Source: Phoronis ovalis (taxonomy: Eukaryota; Phoronida; Phoronidae). Taken from it: a stretch of 13,344 bases of DNA. The notes under the pieces are model-generated. The model did no database searches. It worked only from the letters and a program-made list of their open reading frames with translations, and had not been told where the DNA came from. Below are positions 9,518 through 13,344 of the stretch, one piece after another (the stretch's first letter is position 1; each line of letters opens with the position of its first letter). Position numbers and translations under genes: made by a program. Location: contig JAOXYB010038773.1 in assembly GCA_028565635.1 (NCBI GenBank), positions 1-13,344 on the forward strand. Direction: 5' to 3'.

Positions 9518-9802
9518 CTATGACCACCTTTTTCTACTGATCCCCGTCCAAATGTGTACTTTATCGGGTTGTTTGGGTCGTGGTTTTGGTTTAACCCGTG
9601 TACCGATCCTTCTATAACAGTTCTTTGCCCATTCCAATCGTTTAACTTTATTCATGTCACAGATTTGCTGGCAATATCTTGTAGACCCCCAAGCAAAATA
9701 TATTTCTTTCTCTCTGCGTAGTAGCCAAAAAGATAGCTCGTAGCCCTTTTCAATAAAAATATATTGAATTTCCCTCACTCTTGTCTCATCATCATCGCCC
9801 AT
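9518..9802 (-). pseudogene. Internally deleted Tc1/mariner-superfamily transposase fragment
   Basis: The 94-residue reading frame contains GSTRYCQQICDMNKVKRLEW followed at once by CYRRIGTRVKPKPRPKQP and KVHIWTGIS. In animal Tc1/mariner (IS630-type) transposases the KRLEWA block precedes a segment of about 30 residues with the first catalytic Asp (a WTDE-like motif). The K-KPRPK-P-KVH-W-GIS block follows it. Here the blocks are fused, so the catalytic Asp segment is gone. The frame stops right after ISRKRWS; dropping one A in the A-run would instead read ISRKG, as in relatives, suggesting a frameshift. The helix-turn-helix N-terminus and the catalytic C-terminus are also absent. The family is recognised from memory of conserved blocks, and no terminal repeats were identified. 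It is a dead relic. Confidence 0.75.
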
Positions 9803-10404
9803 AGCTTTTCCTAGCTATTATCTCTCAATCTCTCGAAAACATTACAATAATTTTCATCAAGTACAGTGACAGGAAAATTAACTTAGGCGCATTTCAAAAG
9901 CTTGACGAAGACAAGGTGCAACACATCAAACGTACTTACTATGGCTAAATTTTTTTTCAGATGTTTCGGAATTCTATAATAATTTATTTAGTTTTATTTT
10001 AAGTTTGTTGAAAATCCAAGTTTGCGCAGCACTAATCCATTGTTAATTGCAGATATTCTATAATTTCTTATAAAAATCATAAAACGCCCGCATATCATAC
10101 AATTTCATATTGACTCTTCCCTGGTACCTTTTGTACATCAAGATGATTTGATTGTTTTTTTCCCATTTCACTTAAAGTTCGTAACAGATTATGTTCAAGA
10201 ATAGAAATCAGAAGTTTTGACATTATGATAATGGTTTGACCAAAATGTTCAGAATCGTCAAAGTGAAATTTGTATCTCTTTTGTAAATATGTTTCCATAC
10301 TATTGTAAATAAATACATTGTGATCTTGAATTTTTGGTTTATTATTGCCTGTTGCTGTTAATTAAAGCTATAACAACTTTTTGCAAATACAAAGTCAGCA
10401 TGCA

Positions 10405-10815
10405 GTATCCCCGGCCGGATAATTTTTGAGCATCTCTACAAACATATTTGAAATACATGACCGGTTCGTAATAACCAGCAATAGAATTATAGATCATTAC
10501 ATGATAAAAACATTAAACAAACAGCATAACCCTGTAAAAAATCGATGCTTAACAGTTGCAGTTAAACTTTGGCCTGGATTATTAAACGCACCCTTAGCTA
10601 TAATAGTCCCAGGTCTAGTTCGATGAACATCCCTGGACGCATCGGAGCTTCATACTTTGGGCCCGCATACATTGGTGCTAAGTCGGATTAAATAATTTAC
10701 CAAGTCTTATTTCACGGATTACGAAACGGCCAATTTCTAGCCCAAACCGGCCTCAGAGCATTAACCAGCCTTGAGAAACCCATCAAAACTGGCCGGCAGT
10801 TGTACCTGCATCGTG
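10405..10815. other. GC-richer patch, probable mobile-element remnant
   Basis: This stretch is clearly richer in G and C than its surroundings and is framed by CCGGCCGG (10411-10418) and CTGGCCGGCAG (about 10790). It contains CCAGGTCTAGTTCGATGAAC and TTTGGGCCCGCATACATTGG. Short open frames of up to 66 codons occur on either strand but end in stops, and none is recognised. It looks like an inserted element or a decayed coding piece, and I cannot assign it. Confidence 0.35.
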
Positions 10816-10956
10816 AACAGTTGGTATGATATAATAAACTATCAAGCAAGTAATATTAAAATTTAATATTTCAGCATAATATATAAATAATTAATATTTT
10901 AACAGATAGCATGGTATTATATAATATACTTATACAATACAGATTTGGAAAGTAAC

Positions 10957-11254
10957 CTTAGGCCACACCAAAAAGACATGTTGTTTAATGGGTGAAAGCC
11001 CTTAAAAACCGAGTCGGTTAGGCCTCTTTTTTTATTTTATTTAAGAAATCAAGAAAATAATTAATGAGCGAAAGTCATTAAAAACTGAGTTCCTCTTGCT
11101 TTGAAAAATAATTTTTTTTTAAATTTTATTGTTGTTTTTGTAGCAGTTGTGCCTGTTAAACAAGATTTGTTAAAAATAAGTAGAAGTGAAAAAGCCAAAA
11201 TTTGCAGCAATTGCGCCTATTAAGCAAGGTTTATTTTTGGTCTGACTGGTCTTA
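10957..11254 (+). mobile_element. MITE-like family A, copy 3, upstream of the ZIP gene
   Basis: It starts CTTAGGCCACACCAAAAA and ends TTTTTGGTCTGACTGGTC. Inside it carries GGGTGAAAGCCCTTAAAAAC near 11000 and a second AATGAGCGAAAGTCATTAAA near 11063, and the block CAGTTGTGCCTGTTAAACAAG is partly repeated as CAGCAATTGCGCCTATTAAG. It ends about 137 bases before the transporter ATG, so it probably lies in the promoter or 5' untranslated region of that gene. Confidence 0.75.
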
Positions 11255-11390
11255 TCACATTTTATGTTTGTAGATTGTGCACCCACATATTCCACAAGTG
11301 ACAGCAGAACAAATAAATCAATGTGGAAGGAAATTAACTGACAGTGCATCCATACAAGCTTTTGACTGGCCACAAGTTTGAACCGTTATC

Positions 11391-12833
11391 ATGCATAGTG
11401 TACAACATTTCGCAACATGGCTGCTCTTTTTTGGCATCCACATTGTGCCTTGCTCTACGTTTGATCCTCAAGAGTTCTACACAAATGAATTGTTTAATCA
11501 TTTTGGAATTAATGATTCCCTTAGTATAGATCAGCTAGACCATTTAATCAATGGTTTTGAGAAGAAAGAACATGATGAATCTCCAGCATCCACAGTAAAC
11601 TGCAGTCATTCTACATGGAGCAACAACAAAGAATGTCTAAAGCTCAAGTGTCTCTCATCCCAAGAAGTTGCCTCTTTACTGAATGTGACAAGCCTGACAA
11701 TGACACAATTCCAACAATTATGTCCAGCACTGGTCTATCAAGCACAGAATCACAACTGTGTGCATTTTGTCACAAATGAAAATGAACAGAAAAAGAAACC
11801 AACTGCTGCAGAAGTTTGGGGGTATGGTTTTCTTTTTGTTACCATCATAAGTGTTGCTTCAATGCTTGGTATTCTTGTGCTGCCTCTGATGAATAAAGTC
11901 TTCTACCAGTGGCTGTTATTGTTTATGGTGGCATTAGCTGTTGGTACAATTGCTGGAAATTGCTTCTACCTTTTGATACCTGATGTCTATGGCTTGGAAG
12001 AAAATGACAAAGAAAAGCGTTACATTTGGAAGTCAACTGTAGTAATTGGTGGTATATACATGTTCTTTTTGGTGGAAAGATCGCTTAAAATGCTGACCGA
12101 TTGGAAAACAAAAAAACAACAGAAAAAAAACTTAAACAATAGCATGATATTCCAGTCATTTACAAAGCAACAGAATGCAGACATATTTAATGTATCTCCT
12201 AAACTAATTGCACACACTCCATCCAGAGAGCAACTTGTGAAAACAACAGAGAATGCCAATGAGGGTATGGCTATTGAAACCATTTCAAATGGTGATCTCA
12301 ATATTAAAACTGTGGAGGAACACGCTAAAATGAAGAAAAAAAAGCAGATTCTTCCAGTTGCCTGGATGATAACTATTGGAGATGGGTTGCATAATTTTGT
12401 TGATGGGGTAGCTATTGGTGCAGCGTTTACCAAAAGTATCACTTCAGGAATTAGCATATCAGTTGCAGTTGTTTGTGAGGAACTGCCTCATGAACTAGGA
12501 GACTTTGCTATACTTCACAGATCAGGAATGAGTCGTTGTCAGGCTGCAGTATTTAACCTTTTGGCTACTGCTACATGTTACCTGGGTTTGATAGTTGGCA
12601 TCATTCTTGGAGAAAATTTAACCTCTGATGAATGGATATTTGCTGTGGCCACAGGAATGTTTCTGTATGTCGCCCTGGTAAATATGATGAATGATGTGAA
12701 TCGTGCTACAGATGAAGAGCGTTTCAAAGACCACCCATGGAAACTTTTCTTTATACAGAATTTTGGAATGATTGTTGGATTCGGATGTATATTTCTGCTG
12801 GCTTTTTATGAAGAAACTATTAACTTTGATTAG
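11391..12833 (+). CDS. ZIP8/ZIP14-like (SLC39 family) metal transporter, single-exon ORF
   Basis: This 480-residue ZIP transporter is predicted to move divalent metals (Zn, Mn, Fe, Cd in the ZIP8/ZIP14 group) into the cytosol. Residues 1-22 look like a signal peptide. The extracellular part has Cys 71, 82, 87, 111 and 123, a CPAL motif at 111-114 and N-glycosylation sequons at N70 and N98. Membrane segments lie near 142-166, 172-197, 213-230, 322-346, 351-377, 383-406, 415-437 and 450-473. TM4 carries HNFVDG (334-339) and TM5 carries EELPHELGD (363-371). Glu replaces the usual first His of HELPHELGD, which is the ZIP8/ZIP14 hallmark. The 231-317 cytosolic loop is Lys-rich and His-poor. The start is supported by an in-frame TGA 12 bases upstream (11379-11381) and the signal peptide. 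Oddities are the absence of introns and LVNMMNDV in TM7 where relatives usually have a D and a PE. Which vertebrate paralog it matches is uncertain. Confidence 0.95.
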   Translation: MHSVQHFATWLLFFGIHIVPCSTFDPQEFYTNELFNHFGINDSLSIDQLDHLINGFEKKEHDESPASTVNCSHSTWSNNKECLKLKCLSSQEVASLLNVTSLTMTQFQQLCPALVYQAQNHNCVHFVTNENEQKKKPTAAEVWGYGFLFVTIISVASMLGILVLPLMNKVFYQWLLLFMVALAVGTIAGNCFYLLIPDVYGLEENDKEKRYIWKSTVVIGGIYMFFLVERSLKMLTDWKTKKQQKKNLNNSMIFQSFTKQQNADIFNVSPKLIAHTPSREQLVKTTENANEGMAIETISNGDLNIKTVEEHAKMKKKKQILPVAWMITIGDGLHNFVDGVAIGAAFTKSITSGISISVAVVCEELPHELGDFAILHRSGMSRCQAAVFNLLATATCYLGLIVGIILGENLTSDEWIFAVATGMFLYVALVNMMNDVNRATDEERFKDHPWKLFFIQNFGMIVGFGCIFLLAFYEETINFD

Positions 12834-13344
12834 TGAAACTCACTCACGGAAATCACTAAAATTATATGTTTTCTAATTAAGGTATGGGTAGGACAAATTA
12901 AGCAAATATACACAGGCAATAACAGCTGTTTATTTTTATATAATTATCTTTAATTAGTTTCTGATTCAATTGCAATGAGGTGTTGGACTTCGTTCAAGTT
13001 TGTGCTTTGAAAAAATGTACTTTTTACCCAAAATCCCTCGCTGTGTTAGATAGGAAAAGTAAATTTTCATTGTGTTCACGTTACTACCTTCTGTCCAAAA
13101 TTTGACAAGAAGTTTATAGTTCCAACAAGTTGCGTAATTTCCAACATTTGGCACACCCTATTTTTCCAAGAATTTGGTATTACTGAAAATTAAAGATACA
13201 TAATTTAATAGCTTATTGTTACAACAGTAACATATTTTACAAAGTACATGGACAGAGACAAAGGAACAACAACTAGACATTCGGTGAGTTGTAAACAACT
13301 CCGAGAGTGTACCCCCAGCCAAGAATGCTGTCAGTTGGAGAGAC
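12834..13344. other. 3' flank of the ZIP gene
   Basis: This holds the presumed 3' untranslated region and flanking DNA. There is no poly(A) tract or obvious repeat. A donor-like TCGGTGAGTT occurs near 13280, but with no open frame leading into it. Confidence 0.5.
13189..13194 (+). promoter_or_regulatory. Possible polyadenylation hexamer ATTAAA for the ZIP gene
   Basis: ATTAAA occurs about 355 bases after the transporter stop. No AATAAA was noticed closer on the plus strand, which makes this the best candidate in the window, though chance is likely in AT-rich DNA. Confidence 0.25.

Larger units (their letters stand above)
6788..11390. other. Non-coding stretch between the DHRS12-like exon and the ZIP gene
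   Basis: No DHRS12 N-terminal exon was found here: I looked for the reverse complement of G-I-G and of A-N-S-G codons and saw none in context. From left to right it holds featureless AT-rich DNA to about 8890, the family B foldback, the transposase relic, more AT-rich DNA, the GC-richer patch and family A copy 3. It is either intergenic or part of a long DHRS12-like intron. Confidence 0.6.

Noticed and set aside
10095-10298. 67-codon minus-strand frame beginning METYLQKRYKF
   Set aside because: It looks mildly protein-like (an amphipathic helical stretch), and I considered a DHRS12 upstream exon, but it matches no part of that family and nothing else I recognise.
12020-12457. 145-codon minus-strand frame
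   Set aside because: Antisense shadow of the ZIP coding sequence.
12966-13154. 62-codon minus-strand frame
   Set aside because: No recognisable family; it lies in the ZIP 3' flank and is likely chance.
13270-13290. Splice donor TCGGTGAGTT on the plus strand
   Set aside because: It matches the donor consensus, but no coding or recognisable exon precedes it within the window.
1-13344. CRISPR array, operon or bacterial mobile-system interpretation
   Set aside because: No regularly spaced repeats, no tightly packed ORFs and no ribosome binding sites; the genes are spliced animal genes.

Overview
This is an AT-rich animal nuclear window with spliced genes, long introns and many short foldback repeats. 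Nothing in it looks bacterial or viral. The number of short imperfect inverted repeats, the frequent ACATGTACATGTA-like words and the sequence of the two genes fit a marine invertebrate, most likely a bivalve mollusc. That taxonomic guess is inference.

Two protein-coding genes can be supported. On the minus strand, positions 6787 down to 1923 carry the last five coding exons of a short-chain dehydrogenase/reductase of the DHRS12 type. Every junction inside the window has GT-AG borders and matching phases, and the joined exons read through 256 complete codons to a TGA stop. The N-terminal exon or exons with the TGxxxGxG cofactor motif were not found anywhere upstream on that strand, up to 13344. 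On the plus strand, 11391-12833 is an uninterrupted 480-codon ORF for a ZIP (SLC39) metal transporter of the ZIP8/ZIP14 type, with a signal peptide, eight membrane segments and the EELPHELGD variant of the metal-site motif. If the missing 5' exons of the dehydrogenase lie beyond 13344, this intronless transporter is nested, in antisense, inside a dehydrogenase intron of more than 6.5 kb.

The rest is non-coding. Positions 1-1922 (downstream of the dehydrogenase) contain a large imperfect inverted repeat (360-522 against 750-932). The dehydrogenase introns hold a direct repeat, a GC-rich hairpin, a degenerate inverted-repeat element (about 3112-3426), a head-to-head pair of MITE-like copies (5079-5642) and a dispersed-repeat-like stretch (about 6290-6570). 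Between the two genes, 6788-11390 holds a second MITE-like foldback (8903-9066), an internally deleted Tc1/mariner-type transposase fragment (9518-9802), a GC-richer patch (about 10405-10815) and a third copy of the first MITE family (about 10957-11254), which ends only about 140 bases before the transporter start codon. Positions 12834-13344 are the transporter's 3' flank.

The two genes have no evident pathway link: one is a predicted NAD(P)-dependent oxidoreductase, the other a predicted divalent-metal importer. No new multi-gene system is visible. The points of interest are gene nesting, the intronless transporter with unusual TM7 residues, and several non-autonomous element families.
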